DNA of 52,708 nucleotides, from the NCBI GenBank assembly GCA_017561865.1, contig JAFZBH010000009.1, positions 1-52,708 of the forward strand. Direction: 5' to 3'. The first letter of the stretch is position 1. The number at the start of each line of letters is the position of its first letter. The DNA comes from Bacteroidales bacterium (GTDB lineage Bacteria; Bacteroidota; Bacteroidia; Bacteroidales; UBA932). Below, in pieces: positions 8,330 to 19,611 of the stretch. A program made the translations under genes and the position numbers. The notes beneath the pieces are model-generated. The model was not told the DNA's origin. It saw only the letters and a program-made list of their open reading frames with translations, and did not search any database.

Positions 8330-9109
8330 TCAGTCGGAGAACTTCGCCTTGAGGAATTCGCGGTTCAGCCGCGCGATATGCGAGACGTTGATGCCCTTGG
8401 GGCATTCCATCTCGCAGGCGCGGGTGTTGGTGCAGTTGCCGAAGCCCAGTTCATCCATTTTGGCGACCATTGCCTTGGCGCGGCGCTTGGCTTCCGGACG
8501 GCCCTGCGGCAGCAGGGCGAGGGAGCTGACGCGGGCCGCGACAAAGAGCATCGCGGAGCCGTTCTTACAGGTGGCCACGCAGGCGCCGCAACCCACGCAG
8601 GCCGCCGCATCCATACTTTCTTCAGCCCTGTCGTGAGGTATCAGCAAGGTGTTCCCGTCCTGTGCCTGACCCGTACGCACCGAGATGAAACCTCCTGCCT
8701 GGAGGATCTTGTCAAAGGCGGAACGGTCCACCACCAGGTCCTTGATGACAGGGAATCCGGCACTGCGCCAGGGCTCCACCGTAATGGTGGCGCCGTCCTT
8801 GAAATGACGCATAAAGAGCTGGCAGGTGGTCACGTGGTCGTCCGGACCGTGGGCGCGGCCGTCGATATACAGGCCACAGGCGCCACAGATGCCTTCGCGG
8901 CAGTCGTGGTCGAACGACACGGGACCGCTGCTCTGGCAGCCGCGCTCGACGGCCACCGGATCACACCCTTCCCGGATCAGCTGCTCATTGAGGATATCGA
9001 GCATCTCCAGGAAGGAAGCGTCCTCTTCAATCCCGGCAATATGGTAAGTCTCGAAATGACCCTTGGTCTTGGCGTTCTTCTGACGCCATATTTTCAGATT
9101 GAAATCCAT
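8330..9109 (-). CDS. frdB: Fumarate reductase / succinate dehydrogenase iron-sulfur subunit
   Basis: Electron-transfer subunit linking the flavoprotein to quinone. It is 259 residues. The N-terminal [2Fe-2S] site uses C70, C75, C78 and probably C96 ([18 protein letters not shown]). The [4Fe-4S] ligands are C171, C174, C177 and a further cysteine at C181 ([15 protein letters not shown]). The third cluster uses C226, C232 and C236 ([17 protein letters not shown]). It follows frdA by 5 bases on the same strand. In an anaerobic Bacteroidales this enzyme normally works as fumarate reductase in succinate production; the sequence alone does not fix direction. Confidence 0.94.
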   Translation of the reverse strand: MDFNLKIWRQKNAKTKGHFETYHIAGIEEDASFLEMLDILNEQLIREGCDPVAVERGCQSSGPVSFDHDCREGICGACGLYIDGRAHGPDDHVTTCQLFMRHFKDGATITVEPWRSAGFPVIKDLVVDRSAFDKILQAGGFISVRTGQAQDGNTLLIPHDRAEESMDAAACVGCGACVATCKNGSAMLFVAARVSSLALLPQGRPEAKRRAKAMVAKMDELGFGNCTNTRACEMECPKGINVSHIARLNREFLKAKFSD

Positions 9110-9114
9110 CTCGT

Positions 9115-11061
9115 CTAGTCTTTGTAATTTCTCGTTTTCACCTCGATAAACTCATACTTGAGCGGCTCCTTATGGAGTTCGGGCTCCTGATCCTCGCCCT
9201 TGTACTCCCAGGCCGAGACATACATGAAGTTGGCATCGTCGCGCTTGGCCTCACCTTCCTCGGTCTGGCTCTCGACGCGGAAATGGCCGCCGCAGGATTC
9301 GGTGCGGTTCAGTGCGTCGCGCGCCATCAGTTCGCCGATGTCGAAGAAATCTTCCAGCCGGAGGGCCTTTTCGAGCTCCTGATTGAACTCGAACTGGCTG
9401 CCGGGCACGTTGACGTTCTCATAGAATTCCTTCTTGAGCGCCTTTATTTCAGCTATCGCCTTCTTGAGGCCGGCCTCGTCGCGGGCCATACCTACATTGT
9501 CCCACATAATGTTGCCCAGACGTTTGTGGATGGAATCCACCGTCTCCTTGCCCTTGATCGAGAACAGGCGGTCGATGCGGGCCTGGACGGCCTTTTCCGC
9601 TTCGTCGAACTCCGGCGTGTTGACATCCGTCTTGGGTTCCGCAAACTTGTAGGAAAGATAGTCTCCGATTGTCACGGGCAGAATGAAATAACCGTCCGCC
9701 AGACCCTGCATCAGCGCGGAAGCGCCGAGGCGGTTGCCGCCGTGATCGGAGAAATTGGCTTCTCCGATGGCATACAGGCCCGGGATGGTGGTCTGCAGGT
9801 CGTAATCCACCCAGATGCCGCCCATCGTGTAGTGGATGGCAGGATAGATCATCATCGGCTCCTCCCAGGGGGAACTGGCCGTAATCTTTTCATACATTTC
9901 GAAGAGGTTGCCATAGCGCTCCGCCACCCGCTGGCGACCCAGGCGCTGGATGGCGTCCGCGAAATCAAGGAACACGGCCTTACCCGTCTCGTTTACGCCG
10001 AAACCGGCGTCGCAACGCTCCTTGGCAGCACGCGACGCCACGTCGCGCGGAACCAGGTTACCGAAAGCCGGATAACGGCGCTCAAGATAATAGTCGCGGT
10101 CCGCTTCCGGAATCTGGGAAGCCTTGATTTCGTGTTTCCGGAGTTTCTCGACATCCTCCTTCTTCTTCGGCACCCAGATGCGGCCGTCATTGCGCAGCGA
10201 CTCGCTCATCAGAGTTAGTTTGCACTGCTGCTCGCCGTGGACTGGAATACAGGTCGGATGAATCTGCGCAAAGCAGGGATTTCCGAAGAAAGCACCCTTG
10301 CGATAGCACTGCATTGCAGCGGAGCCGTTGCTGTTCATCGCGTTGGTGGACAGGAAATAAGCATTTCCGTAACCGCCGGTCGCAATCACCACGGCGTGGG
10401 CGCCGAAACGCTCCAACTGGCCGGTGACCAGGTTGCGGGCGATGATACCCTTGGCCTCGCCGTTCACGACGACCAGATCCAGCATTTCGTGACGCGGATA
10501 GCATTTCACCGATCCGTAACCGATTTCCTTATTCAGGGACGCGTAGGCGCCGAGCAGCAGCTGCTGGCCGGTTTGGCCGCGGGCATAGAAAGTACGGCTC
10601 ACCTGCACACCGCCGAAAGAACGGTTCGCCAAGTAACCGCCGTACTCCCGCGCGAAAGGAATACCCTGCGCGACACACTGGTCGATAATCGCCGCACTTA
10701 CCTCCGCCAGACGATAGACGTTTGCCTCACGGGAACGATAGTCACCGCCCTTGATCGTATCGTAAAACAAGCGGTAGACGGAATCATTGTCATTCTGATA
10801 ATCTTTTGCAGCATTGATTCCTCCCTGCGCGGCGATGGAGTGCGCACGGCGCGGAGAGTCGCTGATGCAGAAAATCTTCACATTGTAGCCCAATTCACCG
10901 AGAGAAGCGGCTGCAGATGCACCGCCCAGTCCGGTACCCACCACGATGATCTCAAGTTTTCTCTTGTTGTTAGGACTCACCAGACGGATTTCCGACTTGC
11001 GCCGGGTCCATTTTTTCTCAAGCGGTCCCTCAGGAATTTTGGAAATTAACTTGTCCGACAT
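9115..11061 (-). CDS. frdA: Fumarate reductase / succinate dehydrogenase flavoprotein subunit
   Basis: Catalytic subunit with covalently bound FAD, interconverting fumarate and succinate. It is 648 residues, typical of the Bacteroidota type. FAD-binding motif: [20 protein letters not shown]. The flavin-linking histidine is in [18 protein letters not shown]. Active-site regions include [32 protein letters not shown] and the FAD-binding [18 protein letters not shown]. In most Bacteroidota the order is cytochrome b (frdC/sdhC), A, B. Here the upstream neighbour on the same strand is ruvB, 27 bases away, with no cytochrome gene and no clear promoter in the gap. The membrane anchor must be encoded elsewhere or be missing. 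Confidence 0.94.
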   Translation of the reverse strand: MSDKLISKIPEGPLEKKWTRRKSEIRLVSPNNKRKLEIIVVGTGLGGASAAASLGELGYNVKIFCISDSPRRAHSIAAQGGINAAKDYQNDNDSVYRLFYDTIKGGDYRSREANVYRLAEVSAAIIDQCVAQGIPFAREYGGYLANRSFGGVQVSRTFYARGQTGQQLLLGAYASLNKEIGYGSVKCYPRHEMLDLVVVNGEAKGIIARNLVTGQLERFGAHAVVIATGGYGNAYFLSTNAMNSNGSAAMQCYRKGAFFGNPCFAQIHPTCIPVHGEQQCKLTLMSESLRNDGRIWVPKKKEDVEKLRKHEIKASQIPEADRDYYLERRYPAFGNLVPRDVASRAAKERCDAGFGVNETGKAVFLDFADAIQRLGRQRVAERYGNLFEMYEKITASSPWEEPMMIYPAIHYTMGGIWVDYDLQTTIPGLYAIGEANFSDHGGNRLGASALMQGLADGYFILPVTIGDYLSYKFAEPKTDVNTPEFDEAEKAVQARIDRLFSIKGKETVDSIHKRLGNIMWDNVGMARDEAGLKKAIAEIKALKKEFYENVNVPGSQFEFNQELEKALRLEDFFDIGELMARDALNRTESCGGHFRVESQTEEGEAKRDDANFMYVSAWEYKGEDQEPELHKEPLKYEFIEVKTRNYKD

Positions 11062-11088
11062 TGTTGGTATTATCTATTATTGTTTCTT

Positions 11089-12108
11089 TCAAAAAAGCGT
11101 ATTTCCGTTGTTTATGTACGGATCCAGACCCATATGTTTATAGGAAAGTTCCGTCGCCACGCGTCCACGCTGCGTGCGCACGATGAATCCTTCCTTGATC
11201 AGGAAAGGTTCATATACCTCCTCATAAGTTCCCTGATCCTCTCCGATCGCCGTGGCAAGCGTATTCGCACCCACAGGGCCGCCCTTGAAAGTAGAAATAA
11301 TCGTACGCAGTATCTTATTGTCGATGGCGTCCAGGCCGCGCTTATCTATATTGAGCTTATCCAAGGCGAAACGGGCTATCTTCAGGTCGATGTGGCCGTC
11401 TCCCATCACCTGGGCGAAATCACGGACCCGGCGGAGCAGGGAATTGGCAATACGCGGCGTACCGCGGCTCCGGAGTGCAATCTCACGGGCCGCTTCCGGC
11501 TCGATGTCCACCTTGAGGATTCCGGCGCTGCGCTTGACGATACGCACCAGGTCATCCGTATCGTAATACTCCAGACCTTCCGTGATGCCGAAACGGGCCC
11601 GCAGCGGCGCCGTCAGAAGACCGGCCCGCGTCGTCGCGCCCACCAGCGTGAAAGGATTGAGGGAAATGCGCACAGACCGCGCTCCGGGACCCTTGTCTAT
11701 CATGATGTCGATGACGTAGTCCTCCATCGCGGAATAAAGGTATTCCTCGACTTCCGGAGCCAGACGGTGGATCTCGTCGATGAAGAGCACGTCCCCCGTC
11801 TCCAAGGAGGTCAGCAGACCCGCCAGATCGCCGGGACGGTCGAGCACGGGACCGGACGTGATCTTCATATTGACCCCCATCTCATTGGCGATGATGTGTG
11901 CGAGCGTCGTCTTCCCCAGGCCCGGAGGGCCGTGGAACAGCGTGTGGTCGAGCGACTCCCCGCGCATTTTGGCCGCCTGGATATAGACCTTCAGACGGGA
12001 TACGATTTCTCCCTGTCCGGTGAAATCTTCCAGCTCCTGGGGCCGGATAATTCCGTCCAATTCCTTATCTTTGCAGTCGTTTGTGTTATGAGGGTCGAAT
12101 TCCTGCAT
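11089..12108 (-). CDS. ruvB: Holliday junction DNA helicase subunit RuvB
   Basis: AAA+ hexameric motor that drives branch migration with RuvA. It is 339 residues from ATG 12108; a longer frame upstream would run through the AT-rich intergenic region and past a good promoter, so I reject it. [13 protein letters not shown] is the typical N-terminus. Walker A is [11 protein letters not shown] (60-70), Walker B is [10 protein letters not shown], sensor 1 is [11 protein letters not shown], and the winged-helix tail carries [18 protein letters not shown]. It probably heads a transcript with frdA and frdB, an unusual pairing. Confidence 0.95.
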   Translation of the reverse strand: MQEFDPHNTNDCKDKELDGIIRPQELEDFTGQGEIVSRLKVYIQAAKMRGESLDHTLFHGPPGLGKTTLAHIIANEMGVNMKITSGPVLDRPGDLAGLLTSLETGDVLFIDEIHRLAPEVEEYLYSAMEDYVIDIMIDKGPGARSVRISLNPFTLVGATTRAGLLTAPLRARFGITEGLEYYDTDDLVRIVKRSAGILKVDIEPEAAREIALRSRGTPRIANSLLRRVRDFAQVMGDGHIDLKIARFALDKLNIDKRGLDAIDNKILRTIISTFKGGPVGANTLATAIGEDQGTYEEVYEPFLIKEGFIVRTQRGRVATELSYKHMGLDPYINNGNTLF

Positions 12109-12132
12109 ACGAGGTCCTTGACAATCAGAATA

Positions 12133-12140
12133 CAAATATA
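12133..12140 (-). promoter_or_regulatory. Bacteroidota -7 box for ruvB
   Basis: TATATTTG on the minus strand, 24 bases upstream of the ruvB ATG. It supports the short ruvB start. Confidence 0.6.
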
Positions 12141-12178
12141 GTTCTTTTATTTTGAAAATTTGATGTTTTCTATTGGCT

Positions 12179-12366
12179 TGTTGAAATGTTGATAATTCAT
12201 ACAAGAAATTGATTATCAAATTTTTAATAAAAGGAAAGAAAGTGCAAAAGTCTGTTGAAAGGATGTTTTCGGTCCTGTTGAAAAAAGGGCGCCTGGGTTT
12301 TTCCACCCGGACGGGTCTTCGGCCAACAGGATTTCAACATACTTTTCAACCGCTTTCAGGCAGGAT

Positions 12367-12376
<10 letters not shown>
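12179..12376. other. Cluster of DnaA-box-like 9-mers; candidate replication origin
   Basis: The ruvB-mfd divergent gap is strongly AT-rich on its left side (12140-12240) and carries repeated 9-mers close to TTWTCAACA. On the minus strand: 12179-12187, 12187-12195, 12253-12261, 12276-12284, 12368-12376. On the plus strand: 12213-12221, 12299-12307 (TTTTCCACC), 12331-12339, 12343-12351. Two copies read TTATCAACA, one base from the classical DnaA box TTATCCACA. The last copy overlaps the mfd start codon. A cluster beside an AT-rich stretch in a divergent gap resembles an oriC. Alternatives are binding sites for another regulator of mfd or ruvB, or chance in AT-rich DNA. No dnaA or dnaN gene is nearby. 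Confidence 0.45.
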
Positions 12377-15552
<3,176 letters not shown>

Positions 15553-15558
15553 AATTCG

Positions 15559-15566
15559 TATATTTG
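15559..15566 (+). promoter_or_regulatory. Bacteroidota -7 box for coaX operon
   Basis: TATATTTG ends 7 bases before the coaX ATG. The leader would be about 5 bases. Confidence 0.5.
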
Positions 15567-15573
15567 CCCGGAT

Positions 15574-16302
15574 ATGGCACATTTGCTGGTAGAAGTGGGA
15601 AATACGGCGCTCAAAGCAGCCTGGGCCGAGGGGACGACTCTCGGCAAGACCTACCGTTACCAGGGGGAGAAGATGATGCCTTATCTGCTGTCGCTGCTGG
15701 AGCGGGAGCGGCCGGAGGTGCTTACGGTGGCCTCCGCCAGCGGGGTTTCCGCGGAAGAAGAGGCTCAGTTGCGGGAGCGCTGCGCGCATCTGCTCCTGCT
15801 GGACCGTTCGCACACGGACCTGCTGCTGCGTCGCAACCTGCCCGAGTACCTGTCCTACGACCGGGCCGCCGGCCTGGTGGCCGCGGGCTTCCTGTTCAAG
15901 GACAAGCCAGTGAGCGTCTTCGACTTCGGAACGACCCTGACGGTCGATTTCCTGAGCCGGGAGGGAAGATATCTCGGGGGAAACATATCTCCGGGCTGCC
16001 GGACGCGTTTCAAGGCCCTGGAGCGCTATTCCAAGACCCTTCCGCTCGTGGATACGCCCGAAAAAATCGATCCGGAAGGGACGTCCATCCGCACCTCGAT
16101 CGAGTCCGGCGTGATTTCGGGCATAATGTTTGAAATTGAAGGTTACACCAGGCTCCGGCCGGAGAATATCGTGATTTTCACCGGAGGAGATGCAATTTAT
16201 TTTGCCAAGAAGATGAAAAACTCCATATTTGTAGTTTGCAATCTGGTTTTGATGGGCCTGGCATTGATAACTGACGACTATGTCAAGAAGAATCTTAAAT
16301 AG
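15574..16302 (+). CDS. coaX: Type III pantothenate kinase
   Basis: Phosphorylates pantothenate in the first step of coenzyme A synthesis; type III enzymes need a monovalent cation. It is 242 residues. The ASKHA-fold phosphate loop is VEVGNTALKAAW, with Glu where many family members have Asp. The second nucleotide motif is VFDFGTTLTVDFLSREG, followed by YLGGNISPGCRTRFKAL. FTGGDAIYFAKKM is the C-terminal adenosine motif. It starts 21 bases after mfd behind its own promoter box. The last 23 bases overlap the next gene, so the two are probably coupled. Confidence 0.93.
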   Translation: MAHLLVEVGNTALKAAWAEGTTLGKTYRYQGEKMMPYLLSLLERERPEVLTVASASGVSAEEEAQLRERCAHLLLLDRSHTDLLLRRNLPEYLSYDRAAGLVAAGFLFKDKPVSVFDFGTTLTVDFLSREGRYLGGNISPGCRTRFKALERYSKTLPLVDTPEKIDPEGTSIRTSIESGVISGIMFEIEGYTRLRPENIVIFTGGDAIYFAKKMKNSIFVVCNLVLMGLALITDDYVKKNLK

Positions 16303-17590
16303 ATGGGTTCTGACCGCTCTCCTGGCCGCGTGCACCGCATTTGGCGCACGGGGACAGGCGTCGGGTACTTATACGCCGTACTCCATCTACGGAGTCGGCG
16401 ACCTCAGCCAGCCGGGTTCCGCCTACAACAAGACGATGGGCGGGGTCGGTGCGGCCGTGCGCAACAACCGCTACATCAACCTGACGAATCCCGCCGCCGT
16501 CACGGCGCGCGACAGCCTGGCCTTCATGGCCGACTTCTCCCTGTACAACGACAACAAGATCTTCAACCAGGGAGACATCAAATCCGCCAGCAACACATTC
16601 AACATCAATGACCTGGCGATGTCCTTCCCGCTCTGGCGCCGTTCCGCGATGATGGTGGGCATCATGCCCTACAGCGATACGGGCTTCGGCTACAGTTTCA
16701 ACTACACGGATCCGGAACTGATCGGACGCACGGGCAACATCACCTATTCCGCGACCGGCACGGGCAGCATCTACAAGGCTTTCGCCGCCGCCGGCGTGAC
16801 CCTATTCAAGCGCCTGTCTCTCGGCGCCCAGTGGAACACATATTTCGGCCAGGTCGAGAAGGTTTACAAAACCACGTTCAACGACGCCTCCTACAACGGC
16901 GTCCTGAACGGGACGACGGGCCGCCTGTCCGGGAACAACTTCAAGTTCGGACTGCAGTTCGAGCAGCCTGTCGGCACGAAGCACGCCGTCACCGTCGGGG
17001 CGACCTATTCCACGCCGGTGCAGCTGAAGGGCACGATGGAGGCGTACCGCTATTCCGCGGGCTCTGCGGCGTCCGACACGCTGTTCTACAAGGTGGACAA
17101 TCTCGGGTCCGACAGCAAGGTGACGCTGGCCGGAGAGATCACCGCCGGCATCGCCGTGCAGGAGCGGGGCCGCTGGATGCTGGCGTTCGACTATTCCCGT
17201 TCCGACTGGCGCGGCTCCGGCCTGGACGGCGCCCGCGGCTTCACGGCCAGCAAGGCGTTCTCCGCTTCGGTGGCGGAAAGCTACAGGGTCGGTTTCGAAC
17301 TCGTGCCCAACCGTAACGACATCCGCTACTATCTCAACCACGTGGCTTACCGGGCGGGCGCCTACCACAAGAAGGAATACTTCCTGCTGAACGGCTCGCA
17401 GGTCGCCTCGACGGGATTCACCCTGGGCGCCACGCTGCCCATCGTCAACATGGCCAACGGCCTGACAGTCGGCGTGGATTTCGGCCAGCGGGGCTCCCTG
17501 TCCGGCACGATGGTCCGCGAGCGCTACGTCAACGTATCGCTCGGCTTCAACCTCTTCGACATCTGGTTCCGTAAATATCAATACGATTAA
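16280..17590 (+). CDS. Putative outer-membrane beta-barrel protein
   Basis: 436 residues with a clear signal peptide (residues 1-25, ending AFGARGQA). The mature part begins SGTYTPYSIYGVGDLSQPGS and continues MGGVGAAVRNNRYINLTNPA, a pattern like the FadL/PorV-type barrels in which a small-residue segment precedes NPA. The rest alternates polar and hydrophobic residues and ends with an aromatic stretch (FNLFDIWFRKYQYD), typical of outer-membrane barrels. It overlaps coaX by 23 bases and is followed by a TPR protein, lptC and a ppiD-like gene, so an envelope biogenesis role is likely. No specific substrate or function can be assigned. Confidence 0.75.
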   Translation: MSRRILNRWVLTALLAACTAFGARGQASGTYTPYSIYGVGDLSQPGSAYNKTMGGVGAAVRNNRYINLTNPAAVTARDSLAFMADFSLYNDNKIFNQGDIKSASNTFNINDLAMSFPLWRRSAMMVGIMPYSDTGFGYSFNYTDPELIGRTGNITYSATGTGSIYKAFAAAGVTLFKRLSLGAQWNTYFGQVEKVYKTTFNDASYNGVLNGTTGRLSGNNFKFGLQFEQPVGTKHAVTVGATYSTPVQLKGTMEAYRYSAGSAASDTLFYKVDNLGSDSKVTLAGEITAGIAVQERGRWMLAFDYSRSDWRGSGLDGARGFTASKAFSASVAESYRVGFELVPNRNDIRYYLNHVAYRAGAYHKKEYFLLNGSQVASTGFTLGATLPIVNMANGLTVGVDFGQRGSLSGTMVRERYVNVSLGFNLFDIWFRKYQYD

Positions 17591-17608
17591 CGATAACACT
17601 ATTGCGAT

Positions 17609-18931
17609 ATGAAAAAATTAACTCTTGTCATTCTGACCCTCTCCGCGATGCTGCTGGGAACCAACGTGTTCGCCCAGGGCAAGTACGGCGCCGACAGTGC
17701 AAAGTGCATTACCAATCTCTCCTTCTACAAGGAGTACTTCAAGCAGAAGAATTATGACGAGGCGATGCCCAGCTGGCGCAACGCCTATAAATTCTGCCCG
17801 CCGACGGCAAACCAGAACATGCTCATCGACGGCACGACCCTGCTCCGCCAGATGATTTCCAAGAACGCCAAGGACGCGGCCTATCGCCAGGCCCTGGTGG
17901 ACTCGCTGATCACCCTGCACAAGACGCGTGCACAGTACTATCCGAAGTATGCCGTGACCGCGTACAACAACATGGGGCAGGATATGTTCAACTACGTCAA
18001 GAACAATCCCAAGAAGCTCTATGACGGAATGGAGTTCATCATCGCCAACAACCAGGCGGAGGTGCGCCCGACCTTCCTGCTCTTCAACATGCAGGCCGCC
18101 GTGGAGCTGTTCCAGGCCGGCCAGCTGGATGCCGAGACCGTGATCAACCTCTATCAGCGCAACAGCGACCTGCTTGAGAAGATCGTCCCGGCCAACGACG
18201 CCGACAAGGAGCAGGTGGCCAACGTCAAGAACGACATGGGCAGCCTGTTCGCCTCCAGCAAGGTAGCCAGCTGCGAGAGCCTCCTCGCCCTCTACACGCC
18301 GCGCCTCGAGGCCGATCCGGACAACCTCCAGCTCGCCCAGAGCATCGTCAAGACGATGAGCATGACCGAGGGTTGCGACAACAACGACCTCTTCCTGAAG
18401 GCCGTCACCACGATGAACCGGCTGGATCCTTCCGCCAGCTCCTCCTACTATCTGTTCCGCCTGCACGGTGCCCGCGGCAACGTCAAGGAGGCCATCGTCT
18501 ATATGGAGAACGCCCTGGCCAGCGAGGATGTCGAAGATTCCCGCAAGGCTGACTGGACCTACGAGCTCGCCACGTTCTGCTTCAAGAACGGCGAGAGCGC
18601 CCGCGCCTTCGAGTATGCCTCCAAGGTGGCCGCCGAGAACGAAGCCCTGGCCGGCAAGGCCTATTTCCTGATCGGCAACATCTGGGGTGCCACCCGCTGT
18701 GGCGGCGACGAGATCGCCCGCCGCGCCCCGTACTGGGTGGCCTGCGACTATATGAACAAGGCGAAAGCCGCCGACCCGTCCCTGACCGACGAGGCCAACC
18801 GCTACATCAGCCAGTACAGCGTGTACTTCCCGGAGACCGCCGAGGCCTTCATGTACGACATTACCAGGGGACAGTCCTATACGGTCGTCTGCGGCGGCAT
18901 GCGTGCCACGACGACGGTGCGCACCAGATAA
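17609..18931 (+). CDS. Secreted TPR-repeat protein
   Basis: 440 residues with a signal peptide (MKKLTLVILTLSAMLLGTNVFAQ). The mature protein is rich in helix-turn-helix pairs. Early repeats lie at about 34-60 (FYKEYFKQKNYDEAMPSWRN). Later ones at about 280-350 (YYLFRLHGARGNVKEAIVYM; TYELATFCFKNGESARAFEY) fit the tetratricopeptide pattern. Such proteins act as periplasmic scaffolds. It lies in the coaX-barrel-TPR-lptC-ppiD run and starts 18 bases after the barrel gene. The last residues (GMRATTTVRTR) overlap the lptC start and look unconserved. Exact role unknown. Confidence 0.78.
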   Translation: MKKLTLVILTLSAMLLGTNVFAQGKYGADSAKCITNLSFYKEYFKQKNYDEAMPSWRNAYKFCPPTANQNMLIDGTTLLRQMISKNAKDAAYRQALVDSLITLHKTRAQYYPKYAVTAYNNMGQDMFNYVKNNPKKLYDGMEFIIANNQAEVRPTFLLFNMQAAVELFQAGQLDAETVINLYQRNSDLLEKIVPANDADKEQVANVKNDMGSLFASSKVASCESLLALYTPRLEADPDNLQLAQSIVKTMSMTEGCDNNDLFLKAVTTMNRLDPSASSSYYLFRLHGARGNVKEAIVYMENALASEDVEDSRKADWTYELATFCFKNGESARAFEYASKVAAENEALAGKAYFLIGNIWGATRCGGDEIARRAPYWVACDYMNKAKAADPSLTDEANRYISQYSVYFPETAEAFMYDITRGQSYTVVCGGMRATTTVRTR

Positions 18932-19565
18932 TTTGGGCGCCTCTCGACACAGACGCAAGGTGCTGGCAACCACGCTCGTGGTTGCCAGCATTGTCGTTTC
19001 CTGCCGGAGCCAGATCGGGGAGGCGGACCGCCTGGACCTGAGCAAGACCCCCACCCAGCGGTCCTACGACGTGTTTGCCGTTCAGACCCAGAACGGCCGT
19101 GTCGCGATGCGGATGGAGTCCGCCCTGATGGAGCATTACGACACGGACACCGCGTCTTTCGATTCCTTCCCCCACGGCATTTCCGTGTACGGATACACGG
19201 AGGAGGGGCTGCTCGAGTCCATCATCGTGGCGGACGACGCCCGGCACATCGTCCCCAAGGCCCGCGACCGGGACGAGATCTGGGAGGCCTTCGGCAACGT
19301 CATCCTGCACAACGTGATCGAACAGGAGACGATGGAGACGGATACCGTCTACTGGGACCAGGTCAAGCGCGAATTATACACGGACTGCTACGTCAAGATC
19401 TACTCCCGGCAGGGCTTCCTGCAGGGCTTCGGGATGCGTTCCGACGACCACGTGCGCAACTCGATCCTGTACCGTCCGTTCGACGGATACGGCGTGGTCG
19501 TGCAGGACAGTACGGCCGTAATCATTGATTCCGTGAATTTTATTGGGCCGTTTCCAAAAAAATAA
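18903..19565 (+). CDS. lptC: LptC-like LPS export lipoprotein
   Basis: 220 residues with the LptC/YrbK fold pattern: repeated short beta strands, for example RSYDVFAVQTQNGRVAMRME and FGNVILHNVIEQETMETDTV. LptC is the membrane-anchored periplasmic component that takes lipopolysaccharide from LptBFG to LptA. The start is probably GTG 18903, which overlaps the TPR gene by 29 bases. It is followed by a lipoprotein-like signal (RRKVLATTLVVASIVVSC, Cys34), in line with Bacteroidota LptC proteins. A later GTG near 18958 is possible. The signal region is coded by a 30-base perfect palindrome (18961-18990). The neighbouring ppiD-like foldase supports an envelope role. Confidence 0.8.
   Translation: MPRRRCAPDNLGASRHRRKVLATTLVVASIVVSCRSQIGEADRLDLSKTPTQRSYDVFAVQTQNGRVAMRMESALMEHYDTDTASFDSFPHGISVYGYTEEGLLESIIVADDARHIVPKARDRDEIWEAFGNVILHNVIEQETMETDTVYWDQVKRELYTDCYVKIYSRQGFLQGFGMRSDDHVRNSILYRPFDGYGVVVQDSTAVIIDSVNFIGPFPKK
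18961..18990. repeat. 30-base perfect palindrome inside lptC signal sequence
   Basis: TGCTGGCAACCACG and its exact reverse complement CGTGGTTGCCAGCA are separated by only two bases (CT). It lies about 58 bases into the lptC coding sequence, over the codons for the hydrophobic signal (about residues 20-30). In mRNA it would make a very stable hairpin just after the start codon. Confidence 0.85.
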
Positions 19566-19611
19566 CTAAATTCGCAGCCCCTTATCGGAAAATTGTAAAA
19601 ACATCATAATT

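Noticed and set aside
12109-12306. N-terminal extension of the RuvB frame
   Set aside because: It crosses the AT-rich intergenic region and the ruvB promoter box; the family N-terminus begins at 12108.
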